The position numbers and the translations under genes are program-made. From Allobosea sp. WAO (lineage in GTDB: Bacteria > Pseudomonadota > Alphaproteobacteria > Rhizobiales > Beijerinckiaceae), in contig NZ_JXTJ01000003.1 in NCBI RefSeq assembly GCF_001509835.1, positions 1 through 64,000 on the forward strand: a stretch of DNA of 64,000 nucleotides, in the 5' to 3' direction. Positions 1 to 8,584 of the stretch are shown here, piece by piece; positions within the stretch are counted from its first letter, which is position 1, and every line of letters starts with the position of its first letter. The notes below the pieces were generated by a model. It had not been told where the DNA came from, did no database searches, and saw nothing but the letters and a program-made list of their open reading frames with translations.

Positions 1-1572
1 GCGACGCTGACGATCACGATCACCGGCCGAACAGACGGCGCACCCACGATCGTCCCGGCAGACATGAACGGCGCGGTGAGCGGCGAGAACAGCGTCAGCG
101 AGCGCGGCCTCGGCGATACCGGCGACGCCAGCGAGACGACGACCGGCGCGGTGACGGTGGCGGCACCGGACGGTCTTTCGACCGTGACGGTCGGCGGGCG
201 GGTGATCACGCTCGCCGAGCTTCAGGCGCTGGGCACGACGCCGATCACGGTGACCACGCCGAAGGGCGTTCTGACGATCAACGGCTTCACGCCGGGCACG
301 ACGGTCGGTGGCGTACCGGTCTCCGGCGAGCTGAGCTACAGTTACACGCTCACCACCGCACAGGACCATCGCGGTGGTGCTGTCAGCGACGTGTTCGCGC
401 TGGCGATCGGCGATGCCGGCGGCGGCACGGCGACAGGTAGCCTGACGATCGCGATCGCCGACGACGCTCCGCAGGCGCGCAACGATGTCGCGACCATCGA
501 GGAGGATACCCCCTCCGTCGCGGGCAACGTCATCACGACCGGCGCAGGCGCGGACCGCGTCGGCGCAGATGGCGCAACGGTGACCGAAGTCGGCTTCGGT
601 GCGACCACCGGCGCGGTCGGCAGCGCGCTCTCCGGAGCCTACGGCGCGCTGACGCTGAACGCCGATGGCAGCTACAGCTACGCGCTCGACAACGACAATG
701 CCGCGGTCAGCGGGCTGCGCGACGGCGAGACCCTGACGGAGGTGTTCACCTATCGGATCACGGACGCTGACGGCGACGTGTCGACCGCGACGCTGACGAT
801 CACGATTACCGGACGCAACGAGCCCCCCGCGCCCATCCTGCCGGATCGGGACGCCGGTGCCGGGATGCTGCCGGGCCGACTTCCGGGAGCCGGTTTTGTC
901 GAACTCGGGGCGAACTCCTATCTCGAAGGGCGCCCCTACGATCGCTACCTCACCTTCGGGCAGGTGGTGTCGCAGCAGGTCCTGTTCCGGATGGGGGGCA
1001 CCTCGACCCCGGGCACCTTGCACTATGAAGCGGCGCTGGGCATCGACCAGCCGCTTCCTTCCTGGATCAGCTTCGATCCGTCGCTGCAGCTGGTAACGGC
1101 GCGGCCGACCCGCGATGTCCCGCCGGGGCTCTATCTCGTGCGTGTGACTGCACGTGACAGCAACGGCAACTACGCCGAATCCTCGGTCTCGTTCCGGATC
1201 CTGCGCGATATCGACGAGGCTGTCCGCGAGTTGCGTGCGGCGGTTCCCGCCATCGACCTGCCCAATCTGCTCCCAGCGGGAGGCGAGCTGCCTGAACCCG
1301 GCTCCGACGGCGAGACGCGACGCGACCAGCCGGTGCGACAGGAGCCAGAGCAAGAGGCTCCGTCCGAACAGGCCCCGGACAAGCAGGCCCGCTCATCTGC
1401 ACCGACAGCGGCGGAAGCCATCTCCGCCGGCAACGCGGCGCTCTCTGGTGAGGGGCAGCGGCCAAGCCGGTCGCTGACGCAGTCTTTGATCAATTCCGGG
1501 CTCGCCGGCCAGATGATCGAGGCGGCGCGGCTTCTCGAAGCGCTGACCCCCGAGCGCCCGCCGAGAAGCTGA
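1..1572 (+). CDS. VCBS-repeat cell-surface/adhesin-like protein, C-terminal part (5' end outside window)
   Basis: The reading frame is open from base 1, so only the C-terminal ~523 residues are present. They contain VCBS/T1SS-143-type repeat units ending in the strand ATLTITITGR, seen at bases 1-30 and again at 787-816 with nearly identical DNA. An Ig-like segment follows (about bases 900-1200), then a Pro/Glu/Gln-rich linker and a short amphipathic tail. Proteins of this type are exported and act as large adhesins or biofilm scaffolds. I see no RTX nonapeptides (GGxGxD) and no obvious type 1 C-terminal signal in this part. TolC starts 43 bases downstream on the same strand, so the export genes that follow probably serve this protein. 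Family assignment is firm; specific function is inferred. Confidence 0.85.
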   Translation, partial: ATLTITITGRTDGAPTIVPADMNGAVSGENSVSERGLGDTGDASETTTGAVTVAAPDGLSTVTVGGRVITLAELQALGTTPITVTTPKGVLTINGFTPGTTVGGVPVSGELSYSYTLTTAQDHRGGAVSDVFALAIGDAGGGTATGSLTIAIADDAPQARNDVATIEEDTPSVAGNVITTGAGADRVGADGATVTEVGFGATTGAVGSALSGAYGALTLNADGSYSYALDNDNAAVSGLRDGETLTEVFTYRITDADGDVSTATLTITITGRNEPPAPILPDRDAGAGMLPGRLPGAGFVELGANSYLEGRPYDRYLTFGQVVSQQVLFRMGGTSTPGTLHYEAALGIDQPLPSWISFDPSLQLVTARPTRDVPPGLYLVRVTARDSNGNYAESSVSFRILRDIDEAVRELRAAVPAIDLPNLLPAGGELPEPGSDGETRRDQPVRQEPEQEAPSEQAPDKQARSSAPTAAEAISAGNAALSGEGQRPSRSLTQSLINSGLAGQMIEAARLLEALTPERPPRS

Positions 1573-1615
1573 CACCGTCCTCCCGCTTCCGAACACAATT
1601 TTTGCCAGAGTCCCG

Positions 1616-3169
1616 ATGCGCCTGATTCTTCCCACCCTTCTCCTGTCCGCCGGGCTCTCGGCCTGTATCGCTCAGCCCGAACCGTTCACTCAGGCCGACA
1701 ACGAAAAGCGAGCTGCCCTCGACCTCAGCGCCATCGGCGCGAACAGCCCGCTGCCTTCCCGCCCGGTGACGTTGGCGGAGGCTCAGGCCCGCGCGATCAG
1801 CTACAATCTCGACACGCGCCTGCAGATGTTCAATTCGGCCCTGCAGCGTGAGCAGCTCGACCTGACGAAGCTCGACATGCTGCCGAACCTGACGGCGAAC
1901 GCCGGCTATGCGGGGCGCGACAAGCACCTCGTCAGCTCGAGCGCGAGCTATCGCAACGGCACCGTGCTGCCGTCGAATTTCGAGACGACCTCCGTCGATC
2001 GCGACCGGGTCTTCGCCGACCTGACCTTGTCCTGGAACGTCATCGATTTCGGCCTGAGCTACCTCCAGGCCAAGCAGCAGGCTGACCGGGTCAACATCGC
2101 CGACGAGCAGCGGCGCCGGGTCGTCAACAACGTCTTCCAGCAGGTTCGCAACGCCTACTGGGTCGCGGTAGCCGCCGAACGCGTCCGGCCGCAGCTGCGC
2201 GCGGTCCTTGCCGAGGCCCGGCGGGCCCAGAACGCCTCGCGCCAGATGGAAGCCGAGCGCGAGCAGAAGCCGGAGCAGGCCCTGCGCTACCAGCGCGACC
2301 TGCTCGAACTCATCCAGGAGCTGGAGGCCGTCGACGACCAGCTCGCCATCGCCAAGACTCAGCTCGCGCAGCTGATGGGCCTGCGTCCCGGCGCGCCCTA
2401 CAAGCTCGCGGTTCCTTCCACGCTTCCCGGCCTCGGCCGGTTCGGCCTGTCGGTCGAGCAGATGGAGCGGGTCGCCCTCGTCAACCGCTCGGAGCTGCGC
2501 GAAGAGGGTTACAACGCCCGCATCGTCCGCAACGAAGGCCATCGCGCCCTGCTACGCCTCGTTCCGGGGGTCACCCTGCTCGGCTCGCTGAATTACGACA
2601 GCAACAGCTACCTGCTCTTCAACAACTGGCAGGAAGGCGGAGTGCGCGTGGCCGCGAACCTGCTCCGCATCGTGACCAACTATCCCAAGATCAGCCAGCT
2701 CAACGAGGTCCAGTCGGAAATCTCCGAAACCCGGCGGCTGGCGACGACGATGGCGGTCCTGGCGCAGGTCCAGGTCTCGGCCCAGCAATACCAGATCGCG
2801 CGGAAGAGCTATGAGCGGCTCAATTCCATCTCGACCATCAACAGGCGCATTGCCCAGCTCTCGCGCGACGGTCAGGAGGCCCAGACGACCTCCGAGCTCG
2901 ATGCGATCCGCGAGAAGGCCGCCTCGGCGCTGACCGAGCTGCGCCGCCACCGCGCCTATGCCGATCTGCAGAACGCCCATGCCGCGATCAATGTCAGCCT
3001 CGGCCTCGACCCGGTTCCGGCCGAAGCCTTTGGCCGCGATCTCGGCGAGCTGACGGCGCAGATCAATCGTCGCAATGAGGAATGGCGGGCCGGCCGCATC
3101 GCGGTTCCGCGCATCGATGAGGTCGAGCAGCCGGCAAAGCCGGGCACGATCGCCGCCAACGCACACTAA
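1616..3169 (+). CDS. TolC-family outer membrane efflux/secretion protein (lipoprotein)
   Basis: The product has 517 residues and begins with a lipoprotein signal peptide whose lipobox is LSAC (Cys at about residue 17). The rest is a long alpha-helical protein with two repeated halves rich in Gln, Arg and Ala heptads, typical of the TolC/OEP fold, which forms a trimeric outer-membrane channel and periplasmic tunnel. Some 517 residues is normal for the family. It follows the VCBS protein gene by 43 bases, and the HlyD-like gene starts at the base right after its TAA stop, so these are clearly one operon. It is the likely outer-membrane exit duct of the cluster. Confidence 0.88.
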   Translation: MRLILPTLLLSAGLSACIAQPEPFTQADNEKRAALDLSAIGANSPLPSRPVTLAEAQARAISYNLDTRLQMFNSALQREQLDLTKLDMLPNLTANAGYAGRDKHLVSSSASYRNGTVLPSNFETTSVDRDRVFADLTLSWNVIDFGLSYLQAKQQADRVNIADEQRRRVVNNVFQQVRNAYWVAVAAERVRPQLRAVLAEARRAQNASRQMEAEREQKPEQALRYQRDLLELIQELEAVDDQLAIAKTQLAQLMGLRPGAPYKLAVPSTLPGLGRFGLSVEQMERVALVNRSELREEGYNARIVRNEGHRALLRLVPGVTLLGSLNYDSNSYLLFNNWQEGGVRVAANLLRIVTNYPKISQLNEVQSEISETRRLATTMAVLAQVQVSAQQYQIARKSYERLNSISTINRRIAQLSRDGQEAQTTSELDAIREKAASALTELRRHRAYADLQNAHAAINVSLGLDPVPAEAFGRDLGELTAQINRRNEEWRAGRIAVPRIDEVEQPAKPGTIAANAH

Positions 3170-3976
3170 ATGGCCTCGCCGCGACCGGATCGTGACGGGC
3201 CCGCGCGGGCCAGGGCTGGGCGGGCGGTGCGCTTCCCGGCCAATGTCGTCGCGGCCGCGCTGCTGTCAGGCCTGACGCCGGTGCTGCCGGCCGCGGCCGA
3301 GTCCGCCGTCGAAGTCCGGGTGCAGATCACCCCGCGCCATGCGACCATTCTGTCGAGCGAGATCGCCGGCAAGATCAGTGAGCTGCCTTTCCGGGAGGGT
3401 GAAGCCTTCGAGAAGGGGCAGGAGATCGCTTCGCTCGACTGCGATTCCTATCGGGCCCGGCTCCAGCTCGCCGACGCGAAAGTGAGCGGCGCCGAACGCA
3501 AGCTGGAGGCGATCCGCCTGCTCGATCAGCGCAAGGCGGTGGGGCGCATCGACGTCGATCTCGCGGGAAGCGAGTTCGATGCCGCCAAGGCCGAGCAGCA
3601 AATGGCGGCCAAAGACGTCAGCCGCTGCACCGTGCATGCCCCGTTCAGCGGCCGCATCGCCGAGTTGCGGGTGAAACGCTATCAGTATGTCGCGAGCGGC
3701 GAACCGCTGGCCGATATCCTCAACGAGCGCGAACTCGAGATCGAGCTGCTCGTGCCGTCGCGCTGGATTTCGTGGCTGACGGTCGGAACCACGTTCACGA
3801 CGCGGATCGAAGAGCTGCAGCGCGACTATCCTGCCGAGGTGACGCGCATCGTGCCGCGCATCGACCCGGTGAGCCAGACGGTGAAGCTCTACGGCAGGAT
3901 TGCGGGCGACCGTCCCGAACTGGTCGCCGGAATGAGCGGCGCCGCCCGCCTGGCGGCGCCCGCCCGCGCGCCATGA
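3170..3976 (+). CDS. HlyD/RND-type periplasmic adaptor (membrane fusion protein)
   Basis: This 268-residue adaptor has a hydrophobic signal/anchor around residues 22-43. A lipoyl-like half-motif (residues ~55-85), a short helical hairpin, a second lipoyl half (GRIAELRVKRYQYVASGEPL) and a beta-barrel domain follow. It is shorter than classical HlyD because the coiled-coil hairpin is short. Its ATG directly abuts the TolC stop, and its TGA overlaps the next ATG (ATGA at 3973-3976), so translational coupling is likely. The family links an inner-membrane component to TolC. Which inner-membrane energiser it uses is not evident, since no ABC or RND gene is present in the cluster. Confidence 0.85.
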   Translation: MASPRPDRDGPARARAGRAVRFPANVVAAALLSGLTPVLPAAAESAVEVRVQITPRHATILSSEIAGKISELPFREGEAFEKGQEIASLDCDSYRARLQLADAKVSGAERKLEAIRLLDQRKAVGRIDVDLAGSEFDAAKAEQQMAAKDVSRCTVHAPFSGRIAELRVKRYQYVASGEPLADILNERELEIELLVPSRWISWLTVGTTFTTRIEELQRDYPAEVTRIVPRIDPVSQTVKLYGRIAGDRPELVAGMSGAARLAAPARAP

Positions 3977-5301
3977 ACAGCCAGTCGTCCCAGCCGCTGC
4001 TGCGGCTCTCGCTGCTGCTGCAGCTCGAGCGGAGGGCGCGGGCGGCCAAAGGCGACGAGCTCGCCTTCCTGATCGCGAACGAGACCTACGGGCTTGTGCC
4101 CTATCGACAGGCCTTCCTTTGGAGTGGGGCGCCGCAAGAGCGGATCCTGGCCATGTCCGGGATCGCGACGGTCGAGCGCAACGCGCCAATGGTCGCCTGG
4201 CTCGAAAGACTGTTCGGCACGATCGCACGCTCGAACGCGTCCGGGCCGCGCACCCTCACCGTCCAGGATGTGCCGGAGGCCTTCACGCAGGACTGGCCGG
4301 AATGGCTGCCGCCCTATCTGGTCTGGCTGCCACTGGGGCACGGGGCGGATGTTCTCGTCCTCGGACGAGAGACCGACCTTGCCGAGGGCGATCGACAATT
4401 GCTCGGTTTCCTCGTCGATGCCTACGGCCATGCCCTGGCAGCGCAACGCCCCCGCGGCCTCACGGCACGCTCGCTCAACCTGGCCACCCGCCGGAAACGG
4501 CTGATCGTGGCGGGCGCTGCGGCGCTCGCTTTGCTCGCAGCCTTCCTGCCGGTGCGGCAGACGGCGCTGGCGCCGGCCGAGATCGTGCCACGCGAGCCGG
4601 CGGTCATCCGCGCGCCTCTGGAAGGGGTGATCGACCGGATTCTGGTCAAACCCAACCAGCCCGTTGCCGAAGGTGACGTGCTGTTCAACCTCGACGATCG
4701 CCGCCTGAACAATCAGCTCGACGTCGCAAATGGCGCCTTGCAGGCGATCGAGCTCGAATTGCGGCAGGCAAGGCAGCTCGCCGTCGTCGACCAGAAGGTG
4801 CGCTCGACGCTGCCCATGCTGCAGGGCAAGTTCGATCAGCAGCGCGCCGAGATCGCCTATCTGCGCGAACAGCTGGCGCGGATCGAGGTGCGGGCACCGC
4901 GCAGCGGCGTCGCCGTGCTCGACGATCCCAATGAATGGCTTGGGCGGCCGGTCGCGATCGGCGAGAGGGTACTGGTCGTCGCCGACCCGGCGAAAGTCGA
5001 GGTGCAGGCGAGGCTCTCCGTCGCCGATGCCATCCGGCTCGACGACGAAGCGCCGGTGCGCCTGTTCCTCAACATCGCGCCGGAGCGGCCACTCGATGCT
5101 GTCCTCAGCCAGTCCTCCTATCAGGCAGTCCAGGGCACGGACGGCGTGCTGGCCTATCGCCTCAAGGCACGCCTGACCGGCGAGGAGCAGCCGCGGATCG
5201 GCCTCAAGGGAACCGCCAGGATCTACGGCGAGCCCGTGCCGCTGGCCTATGCCCTGTTCCGCCGCCCCTTCGCGGCACTGCGGCAATGGGTCGGGCTCTA
5301 G
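3973..5301 (+). CDS. HlyD-family adaptor with N-terminal GAF-like cytoplasmic domain
   Basis: I chose the ATG at 3973 because it overlaps the upstream stop; the upstream in-frame extension is a shadow of the previous gene. The 442-residue product has a soluble N-terminal region (~1-170) resembling the GAF-like domain found in some efflux adaptors. One membrane segment follows at about 177-194, then a lipoyl half (PLEGVIDRILVKPNQPVAEG), a helical hairpin, a second lipoyl half ending in VRAPRSGVAVLDD, and a beta-barrel. The topology implies a cytoplasmic sensor-like domain joined through the inner membrane to a periplasmic adaptor. Having two different adaptor genes back to back, plus a third adaptor domain in the next gene, is unusual. 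Confidence 0.83.
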   Translation: MNSQSSQPLLRLSLLLQLERRARAAKGDELAFLIANETYGLVPYRQAFLWSGAPQERILAMSGIATVERNAPMVAWLERLFGTIARSNASGPRTLTVQDVPEAFTQDWPEWLPPYLVWLPLGHGADVLVLGRETDLAEGDRQLLGFLVDAYGHALAAQRPRGLTARSLNLATRRKRLIVAGAAALALLAAFLPVRQTALAPAEIVPREPAVIRAPLEGVIDRILVKPNQPVAEGDVLFNLDDRRLNNQLDVANGALQAIELELRQARQLAVVDQKVRSTLPMLQGKFDQQRAEIAYLREQLARIEVRAPRSGVAVLDDPNEWLGRPVAIGERVLVVADPAKVEVQARLSVADAIRLDDEAPVRLFLNIAPERPLDAVLSQSSYQAVQGTDGVLAYRLKARLTGEEQPRIGLKGTARIYGEPVPLAYALFRRPFAALRQWVGL

Positions 5302-5303
5302 CC

Positions 5304-7439
5304 ATGGCGACCGCCGCCGGGGCCTTGTCCGCGGATGCCGCGCTGCCGCCGCTACGCGACGAGATCATGCTCGAACCCGGCCCCGTTCTGCGCGGCGGCG
5401 CGCCGAGCTGGACGCTCTGCGACCCCACACGCAACCGCTTCTTCAGGATCAGCTGGGTCGAGTTCGAGATCCTCTGCCGCTGGCGCCTGCGCCGCCCGCA
5501 GGAGATCGTGCGCAGCGTCAATGCTGATACCACCCTGACGATCGAGCCCGAGGATGTCGAGAGGGTATCGTCCTTCCTGGACCAGGCCGAGCTGCTGCGC
5601 CGGTCCACCCCGGAGGACACCGGCCAGCTCGTCGCGCGCCGGCGGGCCGGTCGGAAGGACTGGCTGAGCGTGCTCCTGCACAGCTACCTCTTCGTGCGGG
5701 TGCCGCTGCTGCGGCCGGAGCCGATGCTCAAGGCGCTGCTGGCCGCCGTGCCCTGGGTCTATGGCAGGGCATTCTTCCTCGTGAGCCTGCTCGCGGGGCT
5801 GACCGGCCTCTTCCTGGTCACGCGGCAATGGGACAGTTTCGTCTCCGCGCTGCCATGGTTCTTCTCGCTGGAAGGCATGGTCGTGGCGGGGCTGGCGCTG
5901 TTCGCCGCCAAGGCACTGCACGAAATCGGGCACGGGCTCACCGCTGTCCGCTATGGCTGCCGCGTTCCGACGATGGGTGTCGCCTTCCTCGTCATGGCCC
6001 CGGTGCTCTACACCGACACCAGCGCCGCCTGGCGCCTGCGCGAGCGCCGGCATCGGCTCGCCATTGGCAGCGCCGGCATCGCAGCCGAGCTCTACCTCGC
6101 GCTCTATGCGCTGCTGCTGTGGAATTTCCTGCCGGATGGCGTCTTGCGCAGCGCGGTCTATCTGTGGGCGACCAGCACCTGGATCCTGACCGTCCTGGTC
6201 AACGTCTCGCCCTTCATGCGCTTCGACGGCTATTATCTGCTCTCCGACATCGTCGAGATTCCCAATCTGCAGGAGCGTGCCTTCGCCCTGACGCGGCACC
6301 GCATCCGGCAGCTGCTGTTCGCGTTCGACGAGGAGCCACCCGAATACTGGCCGGAGCGCACCCGCCTCTTCCTCGTCTCCTGGGCTGTCGCGACCTGGAT
6401 CTACCGCTTCTTCCTGTTCCTCGGGATCGCACTGCTCGTCTATCACATGTTCTTCAAGGCGCTCGGCCTTGCGCTCTTCGCCATCGAGATCTGGTTCTTC
6501 ATCCTGAAGCCGGTCACGCGCGAGCTGCGGGAGTGGAGCCAGCGGCTGCGGAAAGACGGCTTGAACCGGCGCAGCCTGGTGACCCTAACAGTGCTTGCCG
6601 CCTTGATCGCCGGCCTGTTCGTTCCGTGGCGAACCTCGTTGCATCTGCCAGCGATCATGGCCGCGCGGGAGCGCACCCAGCTCTATCTCCCCGTTGCCGC
6701 GCGGGTGAAGACCGTTCATGCCGGCGTCGGCGACAGCGTCGCCGCAGGGCAGGCCATCGTCAGCTTCGAATCGCCGGACCTCGCCTTCAAGCTCGCCCAG
6801 GCCGGGCGAAACGTGACGAGCCTCGCCGCCCAGATGCAGGCGATGGCGACCGGAGCGGGCGATCCGGCGCGCGCTTCGGTCCTGGTGGAACGGCTCGCGG
6901 CCGCACGCTCCGAGGTCGCGGCCCTTGAGCAGGAGAGCGCGCGCCTGGTGGTCAGGGCCTCCTTCGCCGGCATCGTTGCGGAACTCGCCGAACCGCTCGG
7001 GAACGGTGAATGGTTCAAGGCCGGTGAGGCGGTGGCCTATCTCGTCGATGCCTCCGCCGTCAGGATCGACGCCTATGTCGAGGAAGCCGATCTTAGCCGG
7101 CTCGCGCCCGGAGCCGGTGGCAGCTTCATCCCGGCGGATCTGTCGCAGGCCAGCATCGGCGTCCGCGTCGCCGCGATCGACGAGACGGCGGTGCGGGCAT
7201 TGCCGGATCGCGAACTGGCTTCGCTTCATGGTGGCCACATCGCCGTGCGCCAGGATGAGAACCGGCAGGCCGTTCCGGAAGTCCCGGTCTATCGCGTCGC
7301 GATCGAGCCCCTGTCCTATCCGCAGGTGCGGCAGACCATCGTCGGAACCGTGGTCGTCGAGGCGAAGCCAGTCCGCCTCTACAGGCTGATCGTCAATTTC
7401 GCGCTGAGGATATTTTATCGGGAAGGGGCGCTCGGCTGA
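5304..7439 (+). CDS. Membrane zinc metalloprotease (M50/site-2 type) fused to HlyD-like domain
   Basis: The start at 5304 lies two bases after the previous stop; a longer in-frame version is a shadow. The 711-residue product begins with a soluble ~105-residue winged-helix/PqqD-like domain. Several membrane segments (~150-360) carry the zinc motif HEIGH at residues 206-210, with the third-ligand motif FDGYY around Asp308. A further membrane segment lies near 428-445, and a periplasmic lipoyl/beta-barrel HlyD-like region fills the C-terminus. Such proteins are catalogued as putative peptide zinc metalloproteases. All M50 ligands are present, so it should be catalytically competent. It closes the VCBS/TolC/HlyD operon and sits where a type 1 exporter would have its ABC ATPase. 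Confidence 0.85.
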   Translation: MATAAGALSADAALPPLRDEIMLEPGPVLRGGAPSWTLCDPTRNRFFRISWVEFEILCRWRLRRPQEIVRSVNADTTLTIEPEDVERVSSFLDQAELLRRSTPEDTGQLVARRRAGRKDWLSVLLHSYLFVRVPLLRPEPMLKALLAAVPWVYGRAFFLVSLLAGLTGLFLVTRQWDSFVSALPWFFSLEGMVVAGLALFAAKALHEIGHGLTAVRYGCRVPTMGVAFLVMAPVLYTDTSAAWRLRERRHRLAIGSAGIAAELYLALYALLLWNFLPDGVLRSAVYLWATSTWILTVLVNVSPFMRFDGYYLLSDIVEIPNLQERAFALTRHRIRQLLFAFDEEPPEYWPERTRLFLVSWAVATWIYRFFLFLGIALLVYHMFFKALGLALFAIEIWFFILKPVTRELREWSQRLRKDGLNRRSLVTLTVLAALIAGLFVPWRTSLHLPAIMAARERTQLYLPVAARVKTVHAGVGDSVAAGQAIVSFESPDLAFKLAQAGRNVTSLAAQMQAMATGAGDPARASVLVERLAAARSEVAALEQESARLVVRASFAGIVAELAEPLGNGEWFKAGEAVAYLVDASAVRIDAYVEEADLSRLAPGAGGSFIPADLSQASIGVRVAAIDETAVRALPDRELASLHGGHIAVRQDENRQAVPEVPVYRVAIEPLSYPQVRQTIVGTVVVEAKPVRLYRLIVNFALRIFYREGALG

Positions 7440-7594
7440 CCAAGCTGGCGAAGAATCGGCAGTCGCGGTTGAGCAGATACTGACGGACCTTCCTAGGTAT
7501 CAATGTCCGTCTGATCTGTTACAGGTTTTGTAACGTCAGAATGGACAGAAGCCCTTTTCCGTCAAGAGTATCAGCCAGATCTAAGGGGATGGGC
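7440..7594. other. Intergenic region between the M50 gene and tRNA-Thr
   Basis: No coding sequence is visible. The stretch is the shared 3' region of the convergent protease operon and the tRNA gene. I see no strong hairpin with a T-tract. Confidence 0.5.
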
Positions 7595-7669
7595 TGGTGC
7601 TGCGAGAGAGGATTGAACTCTCGACCTCTCCATTACCAATGGAGTGCTCTACCACTGAGCTACCGCAGC
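7595..7669 (-). tRNA. tRNA-Thr (anticodon GGT)
   Basis: The reverse complement folds as a complete cloverleaf. Acceptor GCTGCGG pairs with TCGCAGC (one G-T pair). A D-arm follows, then an anticodon stem CTCCA/TGGAG with loop TTGGTAA, giving anticodon GGT (plus-strand bases 7635-7637). The T-arm is GAGAG-TTCAATC-CTCTC. The 3' CCA is encoded at 7595-7597. It decodes ACC/ACU threonine codons. The gene is 75 nt with CCA, transcribed leftward, and has no neighbouring integrase, so there is no sign of an island inserted here. Confidence 0.95.
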
Positions 7670-7873
7670 AGGATCGTGCCGTCTGCGCCTGGCCCTTGAA
7701 GGGCTTGCCGGCGCCGCGTCGTTCCGAAGCGGCGTCCTGATGCCACAAGCCCCGCCCCGACGCAACCTGTTCCGCGCATATCTCTGTGCCCGAAATTGAT
7801 GGGCTGTGGAATCTCGCCGGCGCGGCGTGATTTTTGTCCACAGATCGCAATCAGGCCGCACCGCCCGACGCCT

Positions 7874-8584
7874 TCAATCGGGCAGGAGCAGGCGCTGGTC
7901 GATGCGGAACAGCCGGCCATCGCCGAGGATATGGGCGGAAAGCCTCAGGCCGAACAGCGGCCGGAAGGCCGCGTCGCGGACATTGAGGCCGCCGGCATAG
8001 GCGCCCATGGCCGGCATCACGCAGCGCGTTGGCGACAGCGCAAAGCAGCGCCGGCGCAGCGCCCGGCCGCGCATCCGGACCTTGGCGGCGGGGTGCAGAT
8101 GCCCGGCGATCTCCGGCATCGCCGCGGCAAGGCTGGGCTCGTGCCGCAGCGTGACGCCGGAGATTTCGAGCTCGTCCAGCACCGCTCCGCCCATCGCCGC
8201 CGAGATCTGGGGGTCGTGGTTGCCGCTGATCCAGAGCCAGTCGCGGCCGGCCTGGAGGGCCCGCAGCGTCGCAAGACAGCGCTCGTCGATCCGCGCTTCG
8301 GCGCCGCGATCATGGAAGCTGTCGCCGAGCGCGATCACGCGCGCGGGCTGGTAGCGCGCAATCGCCGCACCCAGTAGGGCGAGCGTCGCGGCCGAATCAT
8401 AGGGCGGCAGCAAAACGCCGCGGGCGGCATAGGCCGAGCCTTTTTCCAGATGCAGGTCGGCGACGACGAGGGTGCGCTCGTCCGGCAGATAGAGCGCGCC
8501 GGAAAGGTCGGGCACGACGGCGAGCCGGCCGAGAATGAAGGCTTCGGCCGCAACGCCCGTCATCTCTTTCGTCGCCAGGTTCAC
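7874..8584 (-). CDS. pdeM: Ligase-associated DNA damage response endonuclease PdeM
   Basis: The product is a 236-residue calcineurin-like metallophosphoesterase. Its metal-binding motifs appear in order: ADLHLEKG, GDSFHD, GNHD and GHLHP. Its ATG overlaps the stop of the helicase gene upstream (TGA/ATG at 8581-8584), so the two are translationally coupled. In many Proteobacteria and Actinobacteria this MPE family is encoded with an Lhr-like helicase, an MBL exonuclease and an ATP-dependent ligase. The endonuclease role is from knowledge of that module. The family call is secure from motifs plus context. Confidence 0.92.
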   Translation of the reverse strand: MNLATKEMTGVAAEAFILGRLAVVPDLSGALYLPDERTLVVADLHLEKGSAYAARGVLLPPYDSAATLALLGAAIARYQPARVIALGDSFHDRGAEARIDERCLATLRALQAGRDWLWISGNHDPQISAAMGGAVLDELEISGVTLRHEPSLAAAMPEIAGHLHPAAKVRMRGRALRRRCFALSPTRCVMPAMGAYAGGLNVRDAAFRPLFGLRLSAHILGDGRLFRIDQRLLLPD

